Below are positions 24,611 to 36,399 of a DNA stretch of 64,000 nucleotides, in pieces; position 1 is the stretch's first letter, and every line of letters begins with the position of its first letter. Made by a program: the position numbers and the translations under genes. Below the pieces are notes generated by a model, which did not search any database, had not been told where the DNA came from, and saw only the letters and a list, made by a program, of their open reading frames with translations. Origin of the DNA: Tamarix chinensis (taxonomy: Eukaryota; Streptophyta; Magnoliopsida; Caryophyllales; Tamaricaceae); NCBI GenBank assembly GCA_030549775.1, contig CM060176.1:98075815-98139814 (forward strand). The letters run 5' to 3'.

Positions 24611-26308
24611 ACTTTAAATGATTAATTTCTTATTCATGATTGATTTAAAGAATACAAAAAATATTAAAACAGGTAAAGCACATCACAAGATCATAAGGTC
24701 GTTCTTTAGGGTTAAGACCCTTATGTTCTCCAAAAACCCTAATTTCACATTCAGATCATAACTCCTCTTATATTACTATTTTATCATCCAAAATTAGTAC
24801 ATTTTTCCCAAATATCATTATTATTAGTACACTCAAATTTCAAGGCCTAACTCTAAGGTCTTGCACATGCAATAATAATCATATCTCAAAAGTTACTTTT
24901 TTGGGGCTTATAAACCCTAATTTCACAAATCCATCATAACTTTTCTATATGGCTCCAACAATCACCTAATTCAATATACATTCCCAAAACACTTAGTCTA
25001 ACTCTACCGTTTCACACATGTGATAATAGCATTTTCATTTTAGGGGAGTAATCCCAAATTAGGTCATTTTCATACTTTATTAACCTTAGGCCATTCACAA
25101 CTACTCTACACACTTCTTATAATTTCTTTAGCATATTGTAAATGATATAACACATTAGAATACCATGATTTCCATACTAAACCCATATTAACAAAAATGT
25201 CGTTACTAATAACATAAGCCTTATTTCATGTAGATGTTACATATACTGGTATCATTATTTCCAAATCCACCAATTTTCTCCATATGCCTTATTATACTCA
25301 TTTCCCACTCATCATACCTTAATTAACTCATATTACAACCATACACCCCACCAAGAGTTTCCGCACAGAATATTATGATACAATATCACAAATCCTTAAC
25401 TTACTTATTTTTCCATCATACAACATTATATATCATATCATAGCATTAGCAATCATACATTTAATCACATGAAAATAATAACATGGTATAAAATTAAATC
25501 CTTCATAACACTTGACAACCAATAATCTTAGACTACGATAATTATACTTCCATAAATGAATCCGGTATCTAAGCACTCAATACTATTCCACATCCTTCAG
25601 AACCTTAGAAAAATGATAATAAAATACCATTAGGATTACACGACACAATTAAGGAGTTATTCAAGTAATGGAAGGGTGAAATAACAAAGGAAAACCAAAA
25701 AAAATCAAATACTTGTTTCAAGAAAACTTGCACAGCCAAAAGAGGAGAAACGATAAGGTGTCGAGAAAAGGGGTGGTAGAAACATCACAAACTATTGTTG
25801 CTAGGTGCTATGCACGGTTAGGGGAGGCCAAAACAAGGGGGTGGCACCAGCGAAATTGGATGAAGGTGGTGGGTGTTCACCGGTGGGAGTAGCCAAACGT
25901 GGAGGGTGGCATTTTGTTGTTGTGGCTTCACCCAAGGAAAGGAAAGAAAGGAGGGGTTGCGATGTGTTTGGCTGGTGAATGGGGGTAGGAATGACGAATT
26001 TGGCCAATGTTGTGGGTGAGGGAAAGGCAAAAGTGACCGAAGGTGGTAGAAGTGCTTCGGTTAGGCTTGTTGGTGGTGAGGCTATGAGGTTGTTTTGGCA
26101 ATAGTAAGGAGGAGAAGAAGTTGCAATGGTGGTGATGTTTCAAAAGAAAAGTGGAGGGAGAAGGAGAAGGAGTGGCTCGGTGCATGTATTGTATATATAT
26201 ACATAGACAAGTCTCATGCACTAAGAGAAAGGGGAAGGTGAGGTGATCGGGCATGTTTGTTAATGTAACCCATCACGCAAAAAGGAGAGTTGATGGGTAG
26301 TGGGGAGG

Positions 26309-26606
26309 TAGGGATGGCAACGGGACAGGTTGGGCACGGGGACCCATCCCCATCCCCGAACCCGATAAGAAAAATAATCCCTCAACCCAACCCGATTCCC
26401 AATTTTTTTTATCAGGGATTCCCCGACCCAATTCCTGCAGGAATCAAATCCCCATACCCGACCCGATCCCCAATTTATTTTCCATCCCAATTTATTCATC
26501 GACCTTGAAACCCGACCGGATCCCCGAAACCCGACTTTATACCCAATCCTCGACCCCATCCCCGATTCTCAAGCCTTTTTTTATATTATACTTTTAATTT
26601 ATATTC

Positions 26607-26646
<40 letters not shown>

Positions 26647-26816
26647 TTAAAAAAATTATTTGGGGTGGGTTCGGAGATGGGGACCCTCAACCCGTCCCTG
26701 AAAAAATCCCCATTAAAAATCCATGAACCTGAACCCGATCCCCGAATTTTCTCCCCGAACCCGAATGGGGAATCCCTAACAGGGCCCTGAACTCGTAGGA
26801 AAAATTACCATCCCTA
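26309..26816. mobile_element. Non-autonomous hAT element (MITE-like), 508 bp
   Basis: Begins tagggatggcaacggg and ends attaccatcccta, giving inverted termini tagggatggcaa / tagggatggtaa. Flanks are an 8 bp TSD with one mismatch: tggggagg (26301-26308) and cggggagg (26817-26824). The subterminal regions are full of ggggat / atcccc words on both sides, and a (TA)n run lies at 26608-26642. It codes for nothing. Termini and subterminal words match the 6.9 kb hAT at 42986-49862, its likely source of transposase. Confidence 0.88.
26608..26642. repeat. (TA)n microsatellite
   Basis: Continuous alternating TA of about 34 bp in the centre of the hAT MITE. Confidence 0.95.
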
Positions 26817-27075
26817 CGGGGAGGGAACAGGTTCACGAAAGCCTAGGAAGAAGAAAAGAAATGAGGTAAGTGGGGGAAGAAAATGAAAAGGAAAAGAGAA
26901 AGCAATTATTTTTTGGTTTAAAATTTAAAATTAGGTTAAAAGAATTTAGGTTATGGCAAATTAGAAATGTAAATTTCCTGAGATTAAAATCATGTAGCTA
27001 TAATAATTATTTGGAATAAGAATTAGCTAAAAATTTAGGATATTAATGGAAATAAGGTAGAAGTTATGATGAGGT

Positions 27076-27290
27076 TGTTGAGCTGTGCATGGGTTGTTTA
27101 TGGCCTTATTTTCTATTTAGTTTATCTTATCTATCAGTTATAATTGATTGAAGTTGTTATGAGAAGATATAGACTTCTCCCTTAGATTTCTCATATTGGT
27201 TTCTCCCATATCTAGTTGTATTATATATGTTTCTTCTATGGAAATCTTCAATCCATCTTGCTCTTGTATTTCTCTCTATTTTCCTAACTA
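27076..27290 (+). mobile_element. Possible small copia-type solo LTR
   Basis: Starts tgttgagctgtgcatggg, has a short AT-rich promoter-like part and a pyrimidine-rich 3' part ending near 'ctctattttccta'. This is the look of a small Ty1/copia LTR. No clean CA end or TSD is visible, so it is tentative. Confidence 0.3.
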
Positions 27291-28342
27291 GTACCTAAAT
27301 GGTAAACATAATCACTTAAAATTACATGCAAGTAACCATTAAAGTACTCAAATAAAAATATATTCAAATATAAAAATACCTAAGTAAAATTATTCTAAAC
27401 ACAGAGACGTAAAAAATATTTGATTAAATATCAAAATACTTAATGAAATCTATCCAAATATTACTAATACAAATACTTTCATGTTCAGTACAGCATATTA
27501 ATTCATAAACCGAACCTGTCTTTAGTTCCACTCGCTCTTCCGTTCTTCGTAATAAAGCCCACAAACTGACGAGGAACCGAAGAAAATTTAGAAACACGTG
27601 TGTGTATTTATAATTCGCCCAACCACAAGAACAGTACACAGCATGAAGAAAGCAAGTGACGTGATTCCTCACAGCCAACATTGGTAAGGACACCGCATCT
27701 CATTTGAAAGACAATCAAATATCCTGCATCGAACCAACCATAAAAACCAAATGCAACGCAGAAGGATGCTCACTTGACGGATGGCATCATCTTATGGAAT
27801 TCAAAATACAAACCATGACCTCGAACGCTTAATGGATAAGCCAAGGTACATTATAGTTGACAATGAATTTGAACGGTTGAGAATATCATACAACATACTA
27901 CTACTGTAGTACATATAAGTTTCATTTTGCAGCCAGGTTCAGCATGTCACTCGTTACAGACAAGCTCCATGGTACAACAAGAGATGAGTGACAAGATTAA
28001 TAAGGGATAAGTAGATGAGCAAAATACTGGGCAAAGACAAAAAGTACCCAAAAAAAATTCTTTGGTTAATACCCTAAAGCTCATTCTTATCTTATCCCTT
28101 TCTTCTAATAGTAACCCGCTGTAAGACAAATTTTGTCAGAAATGAACATATTCTATAAGCTAAAAACTTCAGTTTTTTTACCTCATCCCCCCCCCCCTCG
28201 TTGTTACACCTTACTCCTTCCTCGTGTCAATCAAAATGCATTATGCAAAAATACCAGAGTTATCAATTAGCATTGTCCAAAACTTAACCTCGTTTTTTTT
28301 TTCTCCCAATGGAGCAGAGGTATACTTGAACCTAAATCCATT
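27291..28342. other. 3' flank of the zinc-finger gene
   Basis: No second gene is supported. An 89-codon minus-strand frame (27424-27693) shows no domain. The 3' UTR of the zinc-finger gene must lie in the right part. A C homopolymer at about 28187-28198 and T runs near 28290 are the only notable low-complexity features. Confidence 0.5.
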
Positions 28343-30493
28343 TCAATTCTTCTGCACCATAAGCGGGTGAATTCGCTCACTCCAACCACCACCATCCACA
28401 ACGGACTGATCATTGGCTTCAGTTTGAGAACTCAATGTCAAAGCCTCACATGACGACAAGAAAGAATTCCCTACACCCACTGAATCAGGCATTGCTGCTG
28501 GCGTCTCTTTTGGGTCTCCAGGAGATTCCTTCACGAGTGAGTGAACCCATGACAAATCGGGCTCTTCAGTATTACTTCCAATTTCAAATGATGATGATCT
28601 CTTTAGCCTACCCAATTCATTAGCATTCACAGACCAATCTGGCTCACCATTGGAGGATCCCCATCTTGACCAAGAACCACCCATAGGAGAACCACCTGCA
28701 TTGGCTGCTGCTGCTGCATTAGAAGAATGACCAAGCTCACGGGAGCTGAGGCTTCTGAATGATTGATTAAGCCGTGCTTGGTGCTCATGTTGAGCTAGCA
28801 TCGAAGAACCACGGCCACTTATCGGAGAGATGGGCTCTACGCTTCGTGGAGACCTCCTACCTGGAGATGAACCGCCAAAAGGAGCTTGCAAATAAGAAGG
28901 GTGGTCCATAGTTTTTGGAGAATAGTTGGTTTTAATAGGAGATAGCATGGTTTGCTGCTGTTGAAACTGATTCAGGATTGCTGACTTGTGCGTTGGGGAG
29001 TAAACTGCTGATCCCAGTGATGCTTGGTCAGTGTACCTGGGAGATGAGCTCTCAGCTGAAAACAACTCATCAAGGTTTGAAGGATTTAGGCTCCTTGGAC
29101 GACCTGACCGATTTAAAGAATTGGAGTTCCTTGATAGGCAAGACAGTTCATTTAGGAGCTGCTGCTGTTGTTGCTGTTGAATATCAAAATCAGACAGCAT
29201 ATCCAAGTCTTCAAATGGAATGTCTCGTGCACTAAGTGATGATCTCAACCTACTAGACTGAAGATTACTGCCGGGGAGACGCAATGATGGGACGTCTGGT
29301 TGTGGCCAAGCCATGCTTGAATGGGACATTCCATTCCCAGATGGAGACATGGGAGGTGTAAAAGCAGTAGGAGGCATGACAGATGAAGGCGAACAAGGAA
29401 GATAATTCATCACTGCAGCAAAATCCACGACACCATGGGCTGAAGAGCGAGGAGAAGGCACACCAGAACCACCACCAGACATATACAAGGGCCTTAGCTC
29501 CTCAGCTGTGTGTGCAAAGAAACAAACCCTCCTTGTACAGCTAGTGCCATCTTTACATAACCTAGTCCGGTATTGGGCAGGATGGAGCCAACATTCAAAA
29601 ACCCCATGAGCATATTCACACATATCTCCACGACGACAAGCACCCTTCCTGAAATCAGGGCAGGGAACACAGCTGTAATGGTACTTCCTTAGATCCCTTC
29701 TGCGAGCATTCTCACCAGGATGAACGAAAGGGCACTCCGTCCAATCATGGGAGTAGGCACGTGAACACGGACGAATCTTGAAGGAGTACATCCTGAACTC
29801 ATCGGTTGCATAGATACTGTTCTTGATGTCAGGCAATGATGGGTCAATTGGGTACTCTTTCCTTTCAGTTGCATAAGCATGATCGTCAAACTTTGAATTA
29901 AGGGGTGAAGGTGGAGACTCTGAGACAGATGACACCGACCCCTTTCCTGGGGAAGATGAGACAAGCGCAGAGTTTGAACTAGATGTCGCTAATGGCATTA
30001 TTAACTGCCGATCCACTGACAAACCATCAACTCCTAATAGTTCCTCAAGACCAAATTTAGCACCTTGGAGCTTCGGTGAAACAAGAACAACATCAATGGG
30101 CTGATATCCATTAGCATCGACTGCATTGGGGTCAGCCCCTGCTTCTAAAAGTAGCTTCACCACATCAACCACATTTACTGCCCCACCGGATGCAGCACAA
30201 TGTAGAGCAGTGCTTTTATCTAACCCACAAGATCGATTAACATCGACAATGGAGAGTGACAGGATCAGCTTCAAGACATTAATGCTGCCATACATAGCAG
30301 CAACCATTAAAGGTGTTCTACGCTCATAAACCATCTGCTTTGAACCCTTCTGCCTGCCATACCATAATCCGACCTCATCAAGGGCTGAAGGATCATACTC
30401 AATGAAACGTTTAAAGCCAACAACATCATCATTTGCTGCAAGTTCAAGCAAACTAGAGAAAGAATCCGTGGATTCAATAGTTAAGCTATCCAT
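28343..30493 (-). CDS. OXS2-like: Arginine-rich tandem CCCH zinc-finger protein with ankyrin repeats (OXS2/AtTZF7-like)
   Basis: A 716-residue protein in one uninterrupted coding exon. Two ankyrin repeats span about residues 56-88 and 93-127 (TPLMVAAMYG; STALHCAASGG). An arginine-rich segment (about 231-275) has a degenerate C-H-C-H cluster (C243, H249, C254, H258). It is followed by the plant TZF motif: C278-C286-C292-H296, a 16-residue spacer, then C313-C319-C324-H328, exactly C-X7-C-X5-C-X3-H-X16-C-X5-C-X4-C-X3-H. The C-terminal half is Ser/Pro/Gln-rich with a Gln tract, and ends with the family motif around DLSWVHSLVKESP. Known relatives bind RNA or DNA, shuttle between nucleus, cytoplasm and stress granules, and act in salt, oxidative-stress and ABA responses. 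Length and layout fit the OXS2/AtTZF7 subgroup; which paralog is inferred. The MDSLTIE start fits the family. Codons are intact, so the gene is probably functional. Confidence 0.96.
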   Translation of the reverse strand: MDSLTIESTDSFSSLLELAANDDVVGFKRFIEYDPSALDEVGLWYGRQKGSKQMVYERRTPLMVAAMYGSINVLKLILSLSIVDVNRSCGLDKSTALHCAASGGAVNVVDVVKLLLEAGADPNAVDANGYQPIDVVLVSPKLQGAKFGLEELLGVDGLSVDRQLIMPLATSSSNSALVSSSPGKGSVSSVSESPPSPLNSKFDDHAYATERKEYPIDPSLPDIKNSIYATDEFRMYSFKIRPCSRAYSHDWTECPFVHPGENARRRDLRKYHYSCVPCPDFRKGACRRGDMCEYAHGVFECWLHPAQYRTRLCKDGTSCTRRVCFFAHTAEELRPLYMSGGGSGVPSPRSSAHGVVDFAAVMNYLPCSPSSVMPPTAFTPPMSPSGNGMSHSSMAWPQPDVPSLRLPGSNLQSSRLRSSLSARDIPFEDLDMLSDFDIQQQQQQQLLNELSCLSRNSNSLNRSGRPRSLNPSNLDELFSAESSSPRYTDQASLGSAVYSPTHKSAILNQFQQQQTMLSPIKTNYSPKTMDHPSYLQAPFGGSSPGRRSPRSVEPISPISGRGSSMLAQHEHQARLNQSFRSLSSRELGHSSNAAAAANAGGSPMGGSWSRWGSSNGEPDWSVNANELGRLKRSSSFEIGSNTEEPDLSWVHSLVKESPGDPKETPAAMPDSVGVGNSFLSSCEALTLSSQTEANDQSVVDGGGWSERIHPLMVQKN

Positions 30494-30501
30494 TTGTCTA
30501 T

Positions 30502-31821
30502 CTGCCTTTAAAATGGGACGAGATTGTGGATGTTGATGAATGAGGAAAATGATTCGGCAAAGTAAAATATGGGTATGGGATTCAATTTAGTACACCCCAA
30601 TTCAGAGCACATGCACTAGTTTCCTGAGACCCCATCTGCAGTCAACCATCGAGGAATCATTATCAAACCCCGAACATGAGCCTAGAAACAGATAAAGTCT
30701 AGGAACAACAAAATAAATGCTAGAATAGAAACCAATCATGTGACATGACTAGGTAGACACATTAACCCTCCCCGGGGGCAAAACAAACACCCAAACAAGA
30801 AGATTTGAGACTTTTAATAGAAAATTAGACGAAACAGGACAATTCTCAGAAAAATCACTAGAAGAACGACCCAAAATAAAGCTAAGTGCTGGCATATCTT
30901 GATCCCACAAATAAAATAAGACAAAATAAGAGTTGGTCCATCTCATAAATATGAACAGCTAATCTTTCACAAACTGAAAACAATAACAAAGGAGCAGAAT
31001 TCATCAAACATAGACAAATTCCAACTATAAAAAAGACAGACATCAAAGTTTGACCTAAAAAAATATCATCAAAATATATGTAAATACATAAATCAAAAGA
31101 ACCCAGTGAGCTTGAGTTTCATTTTTTTTTTCCGGAATTCAAGCAAACAAACAGAATCCAAGGGGTTAGTTCACATGCAATAGTTCTAGCCGAATAAATG
31201 AATATCAGAAAATAAAATAAAATAAAATTCCAAAAAAAAATACGTGTGAAAATTTCACTCAATCTTTGCAAATACAAACTTATTTTCCCCACCCAAACAA
31301 AATAAAAAATAAAATCCAACAACTGTAACTACAGGATGAATCGGTTCAATTTTAGATAATAATTTTTTTGCATAAACAAACGGAAGAAAGAAACCCAAGA
31401 AAAAAGGAAACTGTTACACGTTACAGTACTTTAATTGACTGTTCGGTTCTGTTATTACATATTACTACTCCACCTTACTTCATTATTCTCAAGAATCAAA
31501 CATACTTAAAAGTCAAAATTTTCACACTGCCGTATCAAGAATTTTAACCAAAAGAAAAGGAAGGAAGTCAAGCAAAAGTAGGGTAGACAATCAACACATG
31601 CAAGTTGATTAAACCAAAAATTTAAACCTATTTCATACTGACTACCCAATAAAATCTCTAAAAAATATAATTTATTTGCAGAATGCAAATACCCGCGAAA
31701 AAACTTGCAACAAGAAACATCCACAAACGAAAAACTAAAAGTGAAGGATACGGAACATGAGGTATGTTTCTCCGGTTGATTTAAGCAGAGAACAGCAAAA
31801 GATTTATCATGAAAATCTCAC
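30502..31821 (-). other. Probable intron in the 5' UTR of the zinc-finger gene
   Basis: On the minus strand a strong donor (AATG|GTGAGA, GT at 31821-31820) and an acceptor (TTTAAAGGCAG|ATAGACAA, AG at 30503-30502) lie just upstream of the start codon; the ATG is 8 bases into the second exon. The region has no supported ORF. Genes of this family often have a long 5' UTR intron. Splice sites were chosen by eye. Confidence 0.6.
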
Positions 31822-32073
31822 CATTAATTACTTCTCCTAAGTTGCTGAGCAGCAGAAGAGATCAAAATCGAATCAGCTCCGTCTGTAGAATGCTAATTGT
31901 ATAGAGGGAGTAGAGAGATCCAGGCGATGAGAGCTGAGAGAGCTGAAAAAAGGATGACAGAGAAAGACGAAGAGGGGAACGAAAGGAGAAGGAGAAGCTG
32001 AAGAGCGTCTTTAATTTCCTTTCTAGCATCATTTTCTATGTCCGATACTACGTAGTGCCTTATAAAATAATAA

Positions 32074-32080
<7 letters not shown>
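31822..32080 (-). promoter_or_regulatory. First (untranslated) exon and core promoter of the zinc-finger gene
   Basis: On the minus strand 31920-32010 is pyrimidine-rich (CTTCTCCTTCTCCTTTC, CTTCGTCTTTC), like plant Y-patches around transcription starts. A weak TATA-like TTTTATAAGG lies at about 32059-32068, some 40-50 bp upstream. An (AAT)n run follows directly upstream. The exact start is not determined. Confidence 0.4.

Positions 32081-32106
<26 letters not shown>
32070..32106. repeat. (AAT)n microsatellite in the promoter
   Basis: About twelve ATA/AAT triplets immediately upstream of the presumed TATA region. Confidence 0.9.
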
Positions 32107-32599
32107 TAGTACCACTAAAAATATCGAGAACAATAATATAGAATCGCTTAGCCAGTAGGAGAGGGCGATGGCTCCGTAAAAACTACAATAAATCCGTACC
32201 ATCCTTCCTCATTTTTTCTTTTCTTTTTTTATGATAGGACATCCATCCTATTTGTTTTTAGTTTAATTTGACCTAGGCCCCGTATACAGATAGGGAGAAA
32301 GTAGATTTTTTGGCATCTTTGAAAAATGTATTTAAGATTTATACACAGAAAAAATAGTAGTATATGTGGTAAAATTATATGAAAAAATTATTGAAAGATT
32401 ATAAATTATTGATTATTTAAAGCAGTTTTTTAAGCTAGTTAAAGTGTATTTATCAAAATTCTTTTTAAAATGAGCTAGTTTTAATAATAAACCAAAAACT
32501 ATTTTATAAGCTAATTTGGATGATATCAAACATAAATCAAATGACACTCATCTGTTGATAATGCAAAATTTTTATAATTTACAGACTCTAACTAATTTC
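32107..32599. other. Upstream flank of the zinc-finger gene, no feature recognised
   Basis: AT-rich; no ORF or terminal repeat is supported. It may include distal promoter sequence and the unrecognised left edge of LTR G. Confidence 0.4.
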
Positions 32600-33581
32600 T
32601 CTTACGATAGCATAAAATTTAAATATAAAAACATAGTTTTTTTATATTTTTATATAATATAATGTTACTATAATATTTTAGATTATTATTTAATATTAAC
32701 CTTAATTTATTTATATTTTAACATAATCCTTAAATATTCTTTTGATTAATTTGTTAACATTTGATCTATAAATCCAAATAAATTTTTAAATAAATTTATA
32801 CTAATTAATTAATTTTTTTATTTTAATCCACCCTAAATCTATATATATTAACCTGATTTATTTTTTTAATCGGGTACCTTAAATTCAGATAAATAAATTT
32901 ACCTCAGCTATAAATTTAATTTAATTATAATTCTAACCCTATATTTAATTTCTTTTTTTCTTTTTCCCTTTTTTTTCCTCTTTTATTTTCTACCCTTTTA
33001 TTTTTCTTTCTTCTCCGCACCTTGACCCAATCTTCTTCCTTTTTCTTCCTCTTCGGACTGCTCTATCGCGCCCAATCCCCTTCCTTTCTATTTCTTCCTT
33101 CACCGCGCCCTGGCAGCTCTTCTTCTCCTTCCCTATTTGCACCCCCGTGCACCCAAACGTACCCCAACCCCTTGTGTTGCCTCTACCTTATTCTCCCATC
33201 ACTTTCTCCTTTCCTTTTCTAGCCCAAACAAAGTCGTACAACACCGCCTACACACGTCCTCCATTCCACTTCTCAAACATGCATTTCTCCACCATGCAAC
33301 CTACCATAACCGCCATCTGCCTACTCCTTGCCTCGCCTGCTTCCCATTCCTTTTCAAGCCCAACAACCCCACCACCCTCCTCGCGTGTATTTCCCTTCCT
33401 CGTCCAGCCTCCGTACACCCTCCATTTCCCCTACAACTCCCATCTGCCCCCCATTCACACACCTAAGCCTCGTCCCCCAACCTATTCGTCTTCTTCTTAT
33501 TCTTCTTCTCTTCTTCCCTTTCCGTCACACCCCCTCTATTTTTCTCTCTTACGGACCCAGCCACCCTTACCTCTTTATATT
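32600..33581 (+). mobile_element. LTR G, piece 1: AT-rich head and CT-rich stretch
   Basis: AT-rich (32600-32940), then strongly pyrimidine-rich (32940-33580), matching the head of the long LTR family in plus orientation. It is cut at 33581 by LTR H. The overlapping frames at 33022-33627 are composition artefacts. Pyrimidine-rich plus sequence resumes at 50201. Left border approximate. Confidence 0.5.
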
Positions 33582-35507
33582 TGTAACACCCCCAAAATTC
33601 ACTAATGAAAATGTTTGTTTTAATTAAAAATTAGCAAAAGCAAAAATCGTAAATTTTGAAGATGTTACTACCACACTTAGTACCAGACCGACTTTCTTCT
33701 ATAATTCTAGTACCAAGTGCTAAAGTTTAAAAGAAACATAACACAATTTACACAAATTCAGACTTTCATTTAAATAAGATTAGCGTGTTAAAGACGTTAT
33801 AAAAGATAAAACCCACTATTAGTGGTTAGAAGAGTAAAATCGTTAAACAAATAAATAGTAAGATTAAAAGAGAAACCTAAAAAGCTTATCGGACAATCCT
33901 TACACTCTTACCCAATAACAGCTTGAATAGCGTCTTGTACTAACCTACAAGGAACACTTGTCATTGAATAGGTAGGGGCCCACAAATGGAATCATTCAGT
34001 ACTATGGTATTGAGTAATCATTTATACCAAACTGAAATGCAGGGCCAGCATGCAACGCGTCATATATAACTAATGTAAAAACAATAACATACGCAAGCAT
34101 GGAGATGATCACATCAACATAAGAGCTAAAACACAAAGCAACACAACATACATTAGGAAATGCATATCACAAGGTCCATTTACTTAGCATTCCCAACACT
34201 TACCAAGAGAGGCAGGCACCAATGTCGTACACTTCTGGTCTTAAGTCATTGATTAAACATTAGTTGACATCATCTCTCGAATTATATCAATGTGAGTATG
34301 GGAACCCCATTATTATAGCCGATGGATCGGAAATACACTCCAAAACAGAATGCACCTAACCACTATTATTCGTTGGTGGACAGGTCTCCAGGGCAGAAGG
34401 TTTCTAGCCACTATTCTCGCGCGGTGGATCGGTCTGATCCCGACTCACATGGTGTTCCACTATAAGTGATTAGTATCTTTCCCATAATTTATTATCATCC
34501 AATGTTTGATTTATCAAACTCGGGATTCCCCACTATTATAGTCGATGGACCAGAATACACTCTAGAGCAACACGCACCTGACCGCTGTTATAATCAATGG
34601 ACTGGTACACATATACAACCTCCACGATAAAACGTTCATGACCACTATTATAGCCGGTGGACCGGTACAAATAATATAATCCATCTAGACCCGACTCAAT
34701 AATCTTTCACTTTACATAATTAGTATATTTCTAATTAATTAACACAACAGGTTCATTTATTTAACTCGAGAGGGAGATCATAAACCCGGAGACACAAAGA
34801 TACACCGGTCATATCGGCGTATACAAGCAACACAATACCCTCTAACCATCAACCTAGGGACGCAAAAATACCCTGGTCACACTGGTACATAAAAACACAT
34901 GGTACCCTACCGACAAGAATACATAATCCATAAATATGCATACCCCCTAGATAGGTCTGTGGAGCTAGATAGAGTAAGACGTAGGGCCTGGCTAGGGTAC
35001 TAAGGCACACCGGCAAAATCTAGAACAACCATGGGCTAAGCTATGTCTTTAGGATAGCGACCCCTAAAGAGCTTACATTCCCGATCTCGAGGTCTTCCAC
35101 TTCAATTATTAATGTCTTAATTAAGGTGGCCACAAAGAACAAAACAATCACTTACTTAATCATTTTCCTTTATTTATGTTATTATTAAGAAATCCTTATT
35201 CATATTATTGTCCATGTTAGCTTAAATAGCCCACTAAGGTCAACCTAGATTCCAATTCGTATACTTAGGCACCTTAGGTCAAAATGACCAAAATGCCCCT
35301 ACGGCTAAGGCTTCATTTTATCATTTGTTTCCATTATATAATTCATTTCCATTTATCCACATGCCATAACAAGTTATCATATCATAATTATAATACTGGT
35401 CATAGAATTGAGTAATCTATATCAAGGGATCATTGAATGCATAAACCCTAACATGTACTTCTAGCACATCCAACACACATTTCCATGCATAATTGACAAC
35501 TAAGGCA
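33582..35507 (-). mobile_element. LTR H, piece 1 (3' part of the LTR)
   Basis: Starts tgtaacacccccaaaattc at 33582, preceded by atatt; the other end at 50200 is followed by acatt, a 5 bp TSD with one mismatch. Matches LTR I (51077 onward) for most of its length: 'cttagtaccagaccg', 'tattgagtaatcat', CCGG blocks, 'ggagacacaaagata', 'ccatgggctaagctatgtc', 'cccgatctcgaggtcttcc'. Interrupted at 35508 by solo LTR L. Confidence 0.8.
34290..34700 (-). repeat. CCGGTCCACCGG-type tandem blocks in LTR H
   Basis: Two blocks (34300-34440, 34520-34690) of 'ccactattatagccgatggatcgg' or 'ccggtggaccggt' cores separated by 'tcacatggtgttccactataagtgattag'. Three units per block. Confidence 0.85.
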
Positions 35508-36399
35508 TGTAACACCCCCAAATTTTACTCCTGAAATTTTTTTTTGAAAGAATAAGGCGGAAGCTAGGAGATAATTTGAGAAATGTTACCGCCACATCTA
35601 ACACAAGATAAATGTCAACCATCTATCTCATGTTAGATGCAAGGATAAAACCTGTCAAACAATTAAATCCGAAGTTTAAAAGCTTATCAGAGTACGAGAA
35701 ATTAAAAGTCAATTACAAAGCCCTTGGAAATTTAAATACAACACTTGTAACTTCCAAAGACGAATACAGTTGAACAAAACAAATCCCGAAAGATCAATAT
35801 CCGGATTGCCTACTCACTCAAGTCAGGCCTTCCACCCCAAAACAGTATCCGATCTTAAACCTGCACAAGAGGTCTGCTCCCCACTATCGGTGGATCATCA
35901 CAGGACCCATTCAACCAAGGTAGTATCGGTACGGGTCGAATACTGAGTAAATCCCACTACCCTACCTTATGGAAGAGGCGTAAACTATAACATCAAGTGC
36001 ATATTGAATCATGTTGCATTACATTGATACAATAGTATGCTTGCTCAATACCCACATCATAAGCCCTACCATACACATATAATAACATGCGAAACATATG
36101 TAACATTTTAAACCGATAAGAAATTCAGATAAACCAACCATGCATTTATAGATAATGTTAAACCAACCAACCGGGCATTTCTGGACAACGCCAAACCAAA
36201 CCAAGACGAATCGAGCATTTATCAAGCGGGCATTTATGGGTAATGTTAAACCAACCAATCGGGCATTTAGCCCCACGGACATTACTTAGGGACATGTCCA
36301 GCCCCGAGTATTACTTAGGGACATGCTCTGCCCCGATCGAGTAGACTCATTATTTAGATCTCTAGTAAATATCATCGATTCACATCATAGTCTTTATCA

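Larger units (their letters stand above)
23541..27050 (-). mobile_element. LTR F: long gypsy-type LTR in minus orientation, carrying a hAT MITE
   Basis: Starts 'tataacaccccaaatttttc', the reverse complement of the LTR end seen in B and E. Then the eroded hairpin (near 23965), two CCGG blocks (24180-24420 and 24480-24610), the diverged 'aaaccctaatttcaca' tandem region (24680-25060), an AG-rich stretch (25690-26250, CT-rich in sense) that continues after the MITE (26825-26920), then AT-rich sequence. Right end not recognised. Confidence 0.6.

Noticed and set aside
27424..27693. 89-codon minus-strand ORF near the zinc-finger gene
   Set aside because: No recognisable domain and no exon context; probably chance.
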